Assembly (NCBI GenBank): GCA_943789295.1
Contig: CALSTO010000001.1
Location: 806,001-870,000, forward strand
Length of the DNA stretch: 64,000 bases
From: MAG-121220-bin8 sp002700465
Lineage (GTDB): Bacteria; Bacteroidota; Bacteroidia; Flavobacteriales; Flavobacteriaceae
Direction: 5' to 3'
This document shows, in pieces, positions 29,030 through 38,189 of this stretch. Each line of letters starts with the position of its first letter. The first letter of the stretch is position 1. The notes below the pieces were generated by a model that was not told where the DNA came from, made no database searches, and saw only the letters and a list, made by a program, of their open reading frames with translations. A program made the translations under genes and the position numbers.

Positions 29030-29251
29030 TTAATCTATTTCTTCAAAGTCAACATACTCTCCAACTTTTTCCTTTTTAGTTGCAGTTTTTTTAGAAGAGT
29101 AGTTAAAACCTTTTTGGTTATCCTGAGTGAACTTATTTCTAACTTTTTTTTCTATTTTTTTTAAAAAATAAGCTAGGATATAGGGACTTGCTTTTCTAAT
29201 TACATATGTAATTAAAATTAGTGCAAGTATTATTTCAAAAAAAGTTTCCAT
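29030..29251 (-). CDS. DUF4834 family small membrane protein
   Basis: Protein of about 73 aa: one N-terminal hydrophobic helix (about residues 3-24), a basic stretch, and the conserved C-terminus GEYVDFEEID. This matches the DUF4834 family, found in Bacteroidota often next to yfhO. Its function is unknown. I placed the start at the ATG at 29251 rather than the TTG at 29260. The single helix and basic cytoplasmic tail suggest an inner-membrane accessory protein for the downstream YfhO, which is inference. Confidence 0.75.
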   Translation of the reverse strand: METFFEIILALILITYVIRKASPYILAYFLKKIEKKVRNKFTQDNQKGFNYSSKKTATKKEKVGEYVDFEEID

Positions 29252-29343
29252 TGTAAACAAAATTTAAAAATACAACTTAAGAATTTAATTAATAATCTAA
29301 ATGATCATTAAATGATATTATTTAAATTTATATCTTTTTAAAT

Positions 29344-30420
29344 ATGAAATTTAATATTTCTTTAATTCTAATTATTATTAATTTTTCTTTACTGAACTCT
29401 CAGTACACAGAAACAATCAACTCAAACCGTCCAGGTTCTTCGCACGGAGCATTTAGCGTAGGAAAAAACGTATTACAAATAGAAAGTGGTTTCAAAAGTT
29501 CTGATTTTAAAAATGTCAACTTAAAAAACTCTAGAATATTGGAAAACAAGTTTTCATACACTCTTAGGTATGGTTTTCTATTAAATAAATTAGAAGTATT
29601 TATTGATGGCTCATATAATAAAAGTAAAGTAAATGATTTTTTAACTAGTAAGGATTTTAATACATCTGCATTAAAAAAACAAACTCTGGGATTTAAATAC
29701 TTAGTATATGATCCTTTCAAAAATAAAAAATGGCACAGTGTAAATTTATTAAGTTGGAAAAAAAACAGATCGATTAGGTTAGTAGATTTTATTCCTGCAC
29801 TAGCAGTTTACGCTGGTATTAATTATAATCCTAAAAACTCAACTAGTTATGATGATCCGTTTTCAATAATTAAAAAAAATACAGTATTCGAACTAAATGA
29901 AAAATCTATAAATTCTAAAATTGGAATTATAACTCAAAATCATTTTTTAGGAAAATGGGTTTTAGTGAATAATTTTACAATTGATAGATTAGGAGATTCA
30001 AATTCAGTTTTTAATTATATAACAACATTAACCCATAATTTCAAAAATCCTAGATGGTCTTCATTTATTGAATATGAAATAATAAAAAACAATGTATACT
30101 CTGATAATTATTTTAAATTTGGTGCTGCTTATCTTTTAAACAAAGATTTTCAAATTGATAGTAGTTTAGGGTTTAACCACAAGAACACACCTAGTAATAT
30201 TAATATTAGTTTTGGCGTTTCTACAAGATTTGATTGGTATCGAGATGAACTTCCAGTTGATAGAAAAGAATTAAAAGCCAATAAAAAAAGAAGAAAGAAG
30301 AATAAAAAAAGTATAAAAAAAGATTATAAACTGACAAAAAAACAGGACAAAATCAATAAAAGATTTGATAAAAAAGAAAGAAGATTAATTAAAAAGAATA
30401 ATAGAAAAAGTAAAAAATGA
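29344..30420 (+). CDS. Outer-membrane beta-barrel-like protein with lysine-rich tail
   Basis: Exported protein of 358 aa with an N-terminal signal peptide (about 1-19, ending NSQ). ETINSNRPGSSHGAFSVGKNVLQIESGF resembles the opening of transporter-type proteins (PF13557-like, phenol meta-pathway porins) in flavobacteria. Alternating strands fill the middle. The last 55 residues (from about 304) are extremely rich in Lys and Arg, with runs such as KKRRKKNKKSIKK, with no hydrophobic character. A periplasmic basic tail after the final strand is unusual. It overlaps the GNAT-like gene by 4 bases (ATGA). Confidence 0.7.
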   Translation: MKFNISLILIIINFSLLNSQYTETINSNRPGSSHGAFSVGKNVLQIESGFKSSDFKNVNLKNSRILENKFSYTLRYGFLLNKLEVFIDGSYNKSKVNDFLTSKDFNTSALKKQTLGFKYLVYDPFKNKKWHSVNLLSWKKNRSIRLVDFIPALAVYAGINYNPKNSTSYDDPFSIIKKNTVFELNEKSINSKIGIITQNHFLGKWVLVNNFTIDRLGDSNSVFNYITTLTHNFKNPRWSSFIEYEIIKNNVYSDNYFKFGAAYLLNKDFQIDSSLGFNHKNTPSNINISFGVSTRFDWYRDELPVDRKELKANKKRRKKNKKSIKKDYKLTKKQDKINKRFDKKERRLIKKNNRKSKK

Positions 30421-31541
30421 TATCTATTAAGACAGCAAAGACTTTAAAAGAATACAAGGATTTTGTGAATTTTCCATTTTCATTATACAAAGGGTCTAAA
30501 TATTGGGTCCCTCCTATTTCAAATGAAGAATTAAATACAATGGACAAATCAAAGAACCCTGTTTTTAAAAATGCTGAAGCTGAATATTTTTTGGCCTATA
30601 AAGACAATAAAATTGTTGGAAGAATTGCTGCTATTGTTAATTGGGTAGAAGTAAAAGAGCAAAATAAAAATAAAGTAAGGTTTGGATGGTATGATGTAAT
30701 TGATGATATCGAAGTTTCTAGAAAATTAATTGAAGCTGTTATAGATTTTGGTAAGAAAAGAGAACTTTCTTTTATTGAAGGACCAGTTGGTTTTTCCAAT
30801 ATGGATAAAGCTGGTTTATTAACCCATGGTTATGATGAGTTAAATACAATGATCACATGGTATCATAATCCTTATCAAAAAGAGCATTTAAAACAACTCA
30901 AAATGAAAAAACTTGCAGAATGGGTTGAATACAGGATACAAATTTGGAGCGAAGACAAAGCTCCTAAAAAGGTTAAAAAATTTTCTGATCTAATAATGAG
31001 AAGATATAATCTGAAACCGCTAACCTTTAAAAGTACCAAAGAAGTAGTTCCATACTTAGATGAAATGTTTGACCTATTAAACAAAACCTATAACACTTTA
31101 CAAACTTTTGTTCCAATTCAACAATATCAAGTAGATCATTATAAAGAAAAGTACATAAGATACATTCATCCTGATTTTATAAAAAGTGTTGTTGACAGTG
31201 ATGGTAAACTTGTAGCCTTTGCTATTACAATGCCTTCATTTTCAAGTGCACTGAAAAAAGTAAACGGAAAACTATTTCCTTTTGGATTTTTAAATATTTT
31301 AAAGGCACAAAAGTTTAATAATAAAGCTTCATTGTATCTTATAGGAGTTCATCCAAAATATCAAAACAAAGGTGTAACTGCGATTTTATTTAATGATCTT
31401 CAAACTATGTTTAATAAAAGAGGCATTAAGGAAGTTGAAACTAATCCAGAACTAATTGAAAACACTTCAATTCAAGCTTTTTGGAAGAATTATGAAAGTG
31501 AATTGCATAAAAAGAGAAGTACATTTACAAAAGACATTTAA
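30417..31541 (+). CDS. GNAT-fold protein, YghO-like
   Basis: Cytoplasmic protein of 374 aa with two related halves. The N-terminal half has NEELNTMDKSKNPVFKNAEAEYFLAYKDNKIVGRIAAIVN (about 36-75), typical of the YghO family of GNAT-like proteins; FIEGPVGFSNMDKAGLL lies near 122. The C-terminal half contains SLYLIGVHPKYQNKGVTAIL, an acetyl-CoA-binding type motif (Q/RxxGxG/A variant). Annotations as GTP cyclohydrolase are found for this family but are not supported here. The substrate is unknown. It overlaps the upstream gene by ATGA, and mnmE starts at its stop codon, forming a three-gene unit. Confidence 0.75.
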   Translation: MISIKTAKTLKEYKDFVNFPFSLYKGSKYWVPPISNEELNTMDKSKNPVFKNAEAEYFLAYKDNKIVGRIAAIVNWVEVKEQNKNKVRFGWYDVIDDIEVSRKLIEAVIDFGKKRELSFIEGPVGFSNMDKAGLLTHGYDELNTMITWYHNPYQKEHLKQLKMKKLAEWVEYRIQIWSEDKAPKKVKKFSDLIMRRYNLKPLTFKSTKEVVPYLDEMFDLLNKTYNTLQTFVPIQQYQVDHYKEKYIRYIHPDFIKSVVDSDGKLVAFAITMPSFSSALKKVNGKLFPFGFLNILKAQKFNNKASLYLIGVHPKYQNKGVTAILFNDLQTMFNKRGIKEVETNPELIENTSIQAFWKNYESELHKKRSTFTKDI

Positions 31542-32914
31542 TGATTAATCAAGAAACTATTATAGCTCTAGCTACACCTACTGGGTTGGGTGCGATATCT
31601 GTAATTAGAATTTCAGGTTTAAATGCCATTTCAATAACCGAAAAACTATTTAAATCCAAAGGAAATAAAAAACTTTCCAATCAAAATTCTCACACTGTGC
31701 ATCTAGGTCATTTAATTAAAAATAATCATGAGCTAGACGAAGTGTTGGTTACTATATTTAAAGGTCCTCATTCATATACTGGAGAAAATACTATTGAAAT
31801 ATCTTGTCATGGTTCTACTTACATTCAACAAGAAATCATTGATTTATTTATTGAAAATGGAATTAGGGTTGCTAATCCTGGTGAATTCACTTTAAGAGCG
31901 TTTATAAATGGTAAAATGGATTTAAATCAGGCCGAAGCCGTCGCTGATTTAATTGCTTCTGAAAATGAAGGTTCCCATAAATTAGCCATGGAGCAAATGA
32001 AAAATGGTTTTAGTAATGATTTAAAAAAATTAAGAGCTGAACTTCTCCATTTTTCTTCAATGATTGAATTAGAATTAGATTTTTCACAAGAAGATGTTGA
32101 ATTTGCTGAAAGAAGTGAATTCAAAAAACTAACTGTAAGAATTCAAAATGAGCTTGAGAAACTAATAGATTCCTTTAAATCTGGAAATGTATTAAAAAAT
32201 GGTATTTCAGTTGCTATTGCTGGAAAACCTAATGCTGGAAAATCTTCTTTATTAAATACTTTATTAAATGAAGACAAAGCAATTGTTTCGGATATTCCTG
32301 GAACAACAAGAGATAGTATTGAAGATTCTCTAGTAATTGATGGTATAAATTTTAGATTTACTGATACTGCTGGGTTAAGAGAAACCAAAGATATAATTGA
32401 ATCTAAAGGAATCGAAAAAACAAAAGAAAAAATAAATAATGCTAGAGTCTTAATTTATCTTTTTGATTCTAATGACACTACTTTTAGTGAAATTAGCTCA
32501 GATTTAAAATCTTTTAAAAGGAAAGACTTATCTGTTCTATTGGTTAGAAATAAAATTGATATAAAAAATACAAATCAAAAATTAATTACTGAGTTAGAAA
32601 AGTTTGAGTTAATTGAAATTTCTGCTAATAATTCAGAATCTGTTTCATTGCTTAAAAAGAGACTTGTTAACGAAATAAATATTCTTAATCCATATACTGA
32701 CACTGTAATTAGTAATTCAAGACATTACGAGGCATTAATGAAAGCTTTAAAAGCTATTGAAGAGGTAAATGTTGGTCTTAAAAGTGATATTTCAGGAGAT
32801 TTGCTGTCAGTAGACATTAGAAAATCTATTGAGCATCTTGCTGAAATAACAGGTGAAATCACAAATGATGATGTACTTGGAAATATATTTGCAAATTTCT
32901 GTATTGGTAAGTAA
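31541..32914 (+). CDS. mnmE: tRNA modification GTPase MnmE
   Basis: GTPase that with MnmG builds the 5-carboxymethylaminomethyl group on wobble uridine 34 of certain tRNAs, using a methylene-THF derivative. The protein has 457 aa. The N-terminal folate-binding domain has IALATPTGLGAISVIRISG and SCHGSTYIQQ. The inserted G domain has G1 GKPNAGKS (228-235), G2/G3 IPGTTRD and DTAGLRET. NKID is G4. The C-terminus ends in NFCIGK with the catalytic-type Cys454. The start codon overlaps the preceding stop (TAATG). Confidence 0.97.
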   Translation: MINQETIIALATPTGLGAISVIRISGLNAISITEKLFKSKGNKKLSNQNSHTVHLGHLIKNNHELDEVLVTIFKGPHSYTGENTIEISCHGSTYIQQEIIDLFIENGIRVANPGEFTLRAFINGKMDLNQAEAVADLIASENEGSHKLAMEQMKNGFSNDLKKLRAELLHFSSMIELELDFSQEDVEFAERSEFKKLTVRIQNELEKLIDSFKSGNVLKNGISVAIAGKPNAGKSSLLNTLLNEDKAIVSDIPGTTRDSIEDSLVIDGINFRFTDTAGLRETKDIIESKGIEKTKEKINNARVLIYLFDSNDTTFSEISSDLKSFKRKDLSVLLVRNKIDIKNTNQKLITELEKFELIEISANNSESVSLLKKRLVNEINILNPYTDTVISNSRHYEALMKALKAIEEVNVGLKSDISGDLLSVDIRKSIEHLAEITGEITNDDVLGNIFANFCIGK

Positions 32915-32989
32915 ATCATAGTTTTCTTTCATAATCCAGTTCTTTATTAACACTCATTTACAAAGTTTAAATAATTATTATATTTAAAT

Positions 32990-34267
32990 ATGAAAAATAA
33001 ATGTAATCTTATTGTTACTATTCTTTTTTTATTTATTTACAACATTCAAAATGCACAATTCATAGAAAAAGATTCATTAAAATATCTTGAATTTAAAGGT
33101 AAGATTATTAACTCCGAAAATAAAGATCCTCTTATTTTTGCAAACATAAATTTATTAAATTCTAATATCAGTACAATAAGTAATAGCAGTGGTGATTTTA
33201 GCATAAAAATTCCAAACCATTTTTCTTCAAAAAAAATTAAAATATCATTTATTGGGTTTAAAACGAAAACAATAGATTTAAATTCATTTCAGGAACAAAA
33301 CAAACCAATTCCTTTAGATGTTTTTATTTCACCTTTAAATGAAACTGTAATATCTATTCCAAAGGATGTTGATCAATTAGTTAGAGAAACTTTATCAAAT
33401 TCTGGCAATAATTATTTGACTAATCATAACTTAATGACAGCTTTTTACAGAGAAACAATAAAAAAAAAGAGAAGAAATGTCTCTCTTTCTGAAGCAGTAT
33501 TAAATATTTATAAGTCACCTTATGAGAAATCTCAAAAAAAAGAATTAATAAAAATATTAAAGATTAGAAAAGATACTGATTACACAAGGCTAGATACTTT
33601 AGCTTTAAAACTTTCAGGAGGCCCCTACAATACTCTTTTTCAAGATATAATTAAATATTCTAATTATTTCATTCCCCTTTATTATATTTCTAGCTATACA
33701 TTTTGGATTCACAGAACATCAGAAATAAATAAAACTCCCGTTTTTGTAGTTAGATTTAGACAGAAAGATGAAATTACTGAACCTTTATTTTTCGGAGAAC
33801 TTTTTATTGATGGAGAAAACAAAATTCTACTTTCAGCAAATTATTCACTTAATGTCAGTGATAGAAAAAAATCCTCTAAACTTTTTGTGGCAAAAAAACC
33901 AAAAAAAGTAAATGTTTGGCCAACTAAAGCCAACTTTCGAGTTGATTATGCTGAAAAAGATGGTAAATGGTATTATAATTACAGTAATTTATCTTTAGAT
34001 TTTAAAGTTAATTGGGATAAAAAAATTTTTAACACTACTTATTCTTTATCATCTGAAATGGTGATAACTGATTGGAAGCAAAATGCAAGTCTAGATTACC
34101 CCAAAAGAAAAGAATTTCTTAATCCAGCCATAATTTTAACAGACTCAAAAATAGGCTTTAAAGATTCAGATTTTTGGGGAACTGAAAATATAATCGAACC
34201 TGAGAATACAATCCAAAACGCAATTAAAAAAATAAAGAGAAAATTAAAAAAAATTACACTTGAATAA
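32990..34267 (+). CDS. Exported protein with carboxypeptidase-like regulatory domain
   Basis: Exported protein of 425 aa. The signal peptide is about residues 1-24 (ending QNAQF). A CarboxypepD_reg-like beta-sandwich follows (about 33-100: FKGKIINSENKDPLIFANINLLNSN, then FIGFKTKTIDL), the same kind of domain that begins SusC-type receptors. The rest shows no barrel plug. The middle segment TAFYRETIKKKRRNVSLSEAVLNIYKSP and the later VVRFRQKDEITEPLFFGELFIDGEN occur in several flavobacterial proteins with this domain. No function can be stated; an envelope location is likely. Confidence 0.7.
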   Translation: MKNKCNLIVTILFLFIYNIQNAQFIEKDSLKYLEFKGKIINSENKDPLIFANINLLNSNISTISNSSGDFSIKIPNHFSSKKIKISFIGFKTKTIDLNSFQEQNKPIPLDVFISPLNETVISIPKDVDQLVRETLSNSGNNYLTNHNLMTAFYRETIKKKRRNVSLSEAVLNIYKSPYEKSQKKELIKILKIRKDTDYTRLDTLALKLSGGPYNTLFQDIIKYSNYFIPLYYISSYTFWIHRTSEINKTPVFVVRFRQKDEITEPLFFGELFIDGENKILLSANYSLNVSDRKKSSKLFVAKKPKKVNVWPTKANFRVDYAEKDGKWYYNYSNLSLDFKVNWDKKIFNTTYSLSSEMVITDWKQNASLDYPKRKEFLNPAIILTDSKIGFKDSDFWGTENIIEPENTIQNAIKKIKRKLKKITLE

Positions 34268-34289
34268 AACATAGGAATTTCTTATTCTT

Positions 34290-34649
34290 TTAAAGTAAAG
34301 CAGGAAAAGGACCAGCTATTAAACCCAAAGCAACTATAACACCCATTGCAATATATCCATGCTTATTGTAGCCTGTGATCATATGGAAAGTTTTATAGTG
34401 TTTTTTATTTGAAATGATTTTTCCATATTTATCGAAAATGATTGTTCTATTACTTTTGAACTGGCTACTGTACTCATATCTCCAAGTTTGACTTTCTTCA
34501 AAATTTTCAACCATTGAAGGTTTTCCATATTTTGATAGAATTAGCTCTTTTGCATTATCACTTTTTGCATACAGAGGTCTATTTATAGTTGATGAGCAGC
34601 TATATGCTGAAAAGAGAATAACAAACAAAAGTAGAATTGGTTTTTTCAT
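34290..34649 (-). CDS. Lipoprotein, BamE/SmpA-like in part
   Basis: Lipoprotein of about 119 aa. I chose the ATG at 34649, which gives a clean signal KKPILLLFVILFSAYSC with the lipobox Cys near residue 18; the longer ORF (34676) would add nine non-hydrophobic residues. ELILSKYGKPSMVENFEESQTWRYEY resembles the BamE/SmpA-type segment (a glycine-proline turn before a conserved Trp), a short beta-alpha unit. A hydrophobic stretch ends the protein (about residues 100-119, GVIVALGLIAGPFPALL). The role is unknown. It is convergent with the gene at 32990. Confidence 0.65.
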   Translation of the reverse strand: MKKPILLLFVILFSAYSCSSTINRPLYAKSDNAKELILSKYGKPSMVENFEESQTWRYEYSSQFKSNRTIIFDKYGKIISNKKHYKTFHMITGYNKHGYIAMGVIVALGLIAGPFPALL

Positions 34650-34782
34650 TTTTCTAATATACAAAACATACGACAAAGAATGTTGTTTAAAACAAGTTTG
34701 CGATTAAATATTTTTTTGGTTTTGGTGTAAATAAAATTTGGTACATTCATAATATATTAAAATCACAAAAAACTTTACAACA

Positions 34783-35790
34783 ATGGAAAAAGTATTAGTT
34801 ACAGGAGCTACTGGATTTATAGGGCTACATTGCATTAATCAACTTTTGAATCAGGGCTACGCCGTCAACGGATCTTTAAGATCCCCTGAGAGAAAAGATG
34901 AAATATTTGATGCCCTTAAAAATAATAACACACCCACTGATAACTTAAATTTATTCACTTTTAACTTAACTGAAGATGATGGATGGGATGATGGTATGAA
35001 GGGTTGTGATTATCTTCTCCATATTGCTTCTCCACTATCTGTAAAGTTGCACGATGAAGATTTTTTTGTAAAACCTGCTGTTGCTGGAGTAAAAAGAGCA
35101 TTCAAATTTGCAAAGAAACATAACATCAAAAAAGTTGTATTAACTTCTTCTGTTGCTGCTATTTTTGAAAGTGGGGAAAACAAAGAATATTTCGATGAAA
35201 CCGATTGGTCTGATCCTGAAAACCCCGAAATCAATCACTATGCTAAAAGCAAAACTTTAGCGGAAAAAGCTGCATGGCAGTTTCTTGAAGAAAACGGAAA
35301 TCCTTTTGAATTAGCAGTAATTAATCCTGCACTTGTTGTAGGTCCTACTTTAACAAGGGACTTAGGTGAATCAAACAAAGCAATAGGAATGGTGGTTACT
35401 GGAAAAATGCCTGTAGCTATTCCTATGCAATTTGGATATGTAGATGTTAGAGATGTTGCAACTGCACATATTCTTGCAATGCAAAACACATCAAGTAATG
35501 GAGAAAGATTTGCATTGTCTGAGAAAGACTTAAGTTATAAGGAAATTGCGAAACTCCTGAAAGAAAATGGATATAAAAAAGCACCAAGTGTAAGTGTTCC
35601 AGTTTGGTTAGCTAAATTTTTGGCGAATTTCAACAAAGAATTAAAAATTACTGTTCCTTATATGGGAAAAGTTAGAAGCGTAAGCAAGTCTACAAAGGCT
35701 AAAGATGTCCTTGGTTGGAATCCAAGATCGGCAGAAGAATCTATTTTAGATATTGCAAATCAAATTAAAGAAATGGGCCTAATTAAATAA
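34783..35790 (+). CDS. NAD(P)-dependent epimerase/dehydratase-like SDR (dihydroflavonol-reductase type)
   Basis: Extended short-chain dehydrogenase of 335 aa. The Rossmann motif VTGATGFIGLHC is at about 6-17, SLRSPERKDEI shows an Arg-rich NADP-type loop, and the catalytic YAKSK lies near residue 152 (HYAKSKTLAEK). SSVAAIF is the Ser/Thr block. This looks like the dihydroflavonol-4-reductase/methylglyoxal-reductase-type SDRs common in bacteria, which reduce small aldehydes and ketones. The actual substrate is unknown. It stands alone with about 105 bases on each side. Confidence 0.88.
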   Translation: MEKVLVTGATGFIGLHCINQLLNQGYAVNGSLRSPERKDEIFDALKNNNTPTDNLNLFTFNLTEDDGWDDGMKGCDYLLHIASPLSVKLHDEDFFVKPAVAGVKRAFKFAKKHNIKKVVLTSSVAAIFESGENKEYFDETDWSDPENPEINHYAKSKTLAEKAAWQFLEENGNPFELAVINPALVVGPTLTRDLGESNKAIGMVVTGKMPVAIPMQFGYVDVRDVATAHILAMQNTSSNGERFALSEKDLSYKEIAKLLKENGYKKAPSVSVPVWLAKFLANFNKELKITVPYMGKVRSVSKSTKAKDVLGWNPRSAEESILDIANQIKEMGLIK

Positions 35791-35833
35791 TTCCTGTTTT
35801 TTTTATAGATTTTGATTAATATCAAAAAAATCA

Positions 35834-35853
35834 GAGTCATAAAATAATGACTC
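35834..35853. other. Short perfect hairpin
   Basis: GAGTCAT / ATGACTC form a perfect 7-bp stem with an AAAATA loop between the SDR gene and the next gene. A T-run follows only on the minus-strand reading, so it is not a clear terminator for the plus-strand gene upstream. It may be an RNA structure or protein site. Confidence 0.3.
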
Positions 35854-35897
35854 ACTCCCCTACTTTCATTTCCATGTTACATTAAGTATATTAGAAA

Positions 35898-36347
35898 ATG
35901 AAAAAAATCCTTCTACTATTACTGTTTATTCCACTTATTTCATTTGGTCAAGAATTTGAAAAAGAAAAAATAAAATCTGTTATCAAAACTTTTTTTGCTG
36001 GTTTTCATAAAAAAGATTCATTATTACTAACATCAGTTCTTGAAAAATCTTTCACTCTAAACTCTACTTCATTCAACGAAAATGAAGGAGTGTTAAGAAA
36101 TATTAATGGAGATAATTTTATATCTGCAGTTATTTCAAGACCCAGTAGTCCTGCTTGGAAAGAAAAACTTTTTTCTTATGAAATAAAAATTGACGGTCCA
36201 CTTGCAAATGTTTGGGTTGACTATGAATTTTGGATCGATAATAAACTAAGTCATTGTGGAGTAAATTCAATTCACTTATTAAAAAAGAAATCGGGTTGGA
36301 AAATTTTTAATATTTCAGATTCAAGAAGAAATAATTGCAATAATTAA
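35898..36347 (+). CDS. Secreted SnoaL/DUF4440-like protein
   Basis: Small exported protein of 149 aa. The signal peptide is about residues 1-17 (MKKILLLLLFIPLISFGQ). The remainder resembles NTF2-fold proteins of the DUF4440/Lumazine-binding type seen in flavobacteria: KSVIKTFFAGFHKKDSLLLTSVLEKSFTLNS, then GPLANVWVDYEFWIDNKLSHCGVNSIHLLKKKSGWKIFNI, a typical strand ending. The ligand or enzymatic role is unknown. It is separated by six bases from the SGNH gene and may be cotranscribed. Confidence 0.65.
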   Translation: MKKILLLLLFIPLISFGQEFEKEKIKSVIKTFFAGFHKKDSLLLTSVLEKSFTLNSTSFNENEGVLRNINGDNFISAVISRPSSPAWKEKLFSYEIKIDGPLANVWVDYEFWIDNKLSHCGVNSIHLLKKKSGWKIFNISDSRRNNCNN

Positions 36348-36353
36348 ATTGTT

Positions 36354-37052
36354 ATGAGAAATATAATTTCACTATTATTTGTCACATTTATTTTCTCTTG
36401 TTCTCCTTTGAAAAAATATGAGAATACTGGGAATGTCTTTGAAAAAGAGATTGTGAATTTAGAACTACTTGATTTAAAAAATAAAGCTGATAAAAATAAT
36501 TTACTATTTATTGGCAGTTCAAGTATTAGATTATGGAATGATATTGAAAATGATATGCAACCCTACAAATCGATTAAAAGAGGGTATGGTGGTGCTCATT
36601 ATTATGATTTAATTCATTTTACCGAAAGATTAATATCTAATCATTCCCCTAGAGCAATATTGATTTTTGTAGCTAATGATATTACAGGATCTAATGATAT
36701 ATTTAAAACCTATAATGATCTTTCCCCTAAAGAGGTTAAAAAATTATTTAAATACTGTTACAAATCAATTAGAAAAATACATAAACAAGTTCCTGTCTTA
36801 GTCATTGAAACAACACCCACCCCAAGCAGATGGGATGTTTGGGATAAAATTGCTGAAGCCAATGATCTTATTAATGAATTTTGTGAGAGTAATTCAAACC
36901 TTCATTTTATAAATACCAGAAATAAATTTATAAGCAAAAATGGTTTGCCAATTAAATCTTTTTTTATTTCTGATGAATTACATTTAAATAAATCTGGTTA
37001 TAAACTATGGTCAGAAATTATTAAAGAAAAATTAATTGAACTAAATATTTAA
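36354..37052 (+). CDS. SGNH/GDSL-type esterase lipoprotein
   Basis: Lipoprotein of 232 aa. The signal ends in FIFSCSP (lipobox Cys near residue 16). Catalytic blocks of the SGNH superfamily are visible: block I FIGSSSIRLW, with the Ser in the GSSS variant of GDS; block II GYGGAHYYD with Gly; block III ILIFVANDITG with Asn; block V DELHLNKSGYKLW with Asp and His. Block I as GSSS is common in the GDSL-like Lipase_GDSL_2 group. It probably deacylates or deacetylates a sugar or lipid at the cell surface; the substrate is unknown. Confidence 0.8.
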   Translation: MRNIISLLFVTFIFSCSPLKKYENTGNVFEKEIVNLELLDLKNKADKNNLLFIGSSSIRLWNDIENDMQPYKSIKRGYGGAHYYDLIHFTERLISNHSPRAILIFVANDITGSNDIFKTYNDLSPKEVKKLFKYCYKSIRKIHKQVPVLVIETTPTPSRWDVWDKIAEANDLINEFCESNSNLHFINTRNKFISKNGLPIKSFFISDELHLNKSGYKLWSEIIKEKLIELNI

Positions 37053-37074
37053 AAAAACATTTTAAATTAGATAT

Positions 37075-37170
37075 ATGATAGATTTTATAAAAAAGCATTT
37101 TAATACAATTGTATTTATTTTATTTATGAGTGTTTTTATACTTATTATTCTTATGAATTTAAATCAATAA
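37075..37170 (+). CDS. Putative 31-aa single-pass membrane peptide
   Basis: ATG at 37075 opens 31 codons: a short basic leader (IDFIKKHFN) followed by a strongly hydrophobic stretch (about residues 11-27) and LNQ. It is too short to identify by homology. It sits in the 186-base gap between the SGNH gene and the epoxide hydrolase gene. A short ORF can arise by chance in AT-rich DNA, so confidence is low. Confidence 0.3.
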   Translation: MIDFIKKHFNTIVFILFMSVFILIILMNLNQ

Positions 37171-37238
37171 TATTTAATATTAATTGTTTTAATTCTTTAG
37201 GTTGAATGTTTTATCAAAAAAATAAGAGAAAATAAAAA

Positions 37239-38189
37239 ATGATCCTGCCTTTTTCTATGCCTGAGCCATCATTAATCAAAACAAATGGTATTGAACTTGA
37301 AGTTTTTCAATTAGGACAAGGAGGAACTCCGATAGTATTATGTCATGGCTGGCCCGAACTAGCTTACAGTTGGCGTTATCAAATCCCTGCACTAGTAAAG
37401 GCAGGTTACCACTGTATTGTTCCAAATCAAAGAGGATACGGTAATTCTAGTAAACCAAATGATGTTGATGCATATGATATAATTCATTTAACTAATGATC
37501 AAAATGGGCTTCTTGATGCTTTAGGAATTGAAAAAGCTATTTATGTTGGACATGATTGGGGCTCAATAATGCTCTGGCAACATGCTTTAATTAATCCTAA
37601 AAGAATTATTGGAATGGCCAACATGTCAGTTCCATACAGCAAAAGAAGACCTATTGATCCAATAGAATTTTGGGAATCAAAATTAGGAGAAGAGCATTAC
37701 ATAGTTCATTTTAATCGTCAACCTAACAAGGCAGCTATTTCTTTTGAAAAAAACACAAAGAAGGTTTTGACGAATATATATAGAAGTAATCATTGGTTAA
37801 AAAACAATATAGATAAGTTTAATGATTATTCAATTATAAAATCAGCAGAGATTGATAATAAAAAAGGTGAATTAATTTTAAATGAATATGATTTAGATGT
37901 ATTTGTTAATACTTTTGAAAAAAATGGATTTATAGCACCTTGTAATTGGTATCGTAACTTTTCTAGAAACTGGAAAATAATGAGTAATTACAGAGAGGAT
38001 TTTAGCATGCCTTGCTTGATGATTTATGGTAAATATGACTCTGTCCCAAAAAAAAATATGGACAAAATTATTAGTAATTTAGAAACTCACACACTTGACT
38101 GTGGCCACTGGATTCAACAGGAACAACCTGAAAAGGTTAATCAAATTTTATTAAACTGGTTAGAAAAAAAAATAAAACCTGTATTATGA
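37239..38189 (+). CDS. Epoxide hydrolase-like alpha/beta hydrolase
   Basis: Alpha/beta hydrolase of 316 aa in the epoxide hydrolase group. The oxyanion block is HGWPELAYSWRYQ, with His36-Gly-Trp-Pro (HGxP). The nucleophile elbow is GHDWGS, with Asp106, the hallmark of epoxide hydrolases and haloalkane dehalogenases. The C-terminal LDCGHWIQQEQPEKV contains the catalytic His. HGWPE with GHDWG is typical of epoxide hydrolases, whereas haloalkane dehalogenases usually show other neighbours. No signal peptide is seen. It overlaps the DUF983 gene by ATGA. Confidence 0.85.
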   Translation: MILPFSMPEPSLIKTNGIELEVFQLGQGGTPIVLCHGWPELAYSWRYQIPALVKAGYHCIVPNQRGYGNSSKPNDVDAYDIIHLTNDQNGLLDALGIEKAIYVGHDWGSIMLWQHALINPKRIIGMANMSVPYSKRRPIDPIEFWESKLGEEHYIVHFNRQPNKAAISFEKNTKKVLTNIYRSNHWLKNNIDKFNDYSIIKSAEIDNKKGELILNEYDLDVFVNTFEKNGFIAPCNWYRNFSRNWKIMSNYREDFSMPCLMIYGKYDSVPKKNMDKIISNLETHTLDCGHWIQQEQPEKVNQILLNWLEKKIKPVL

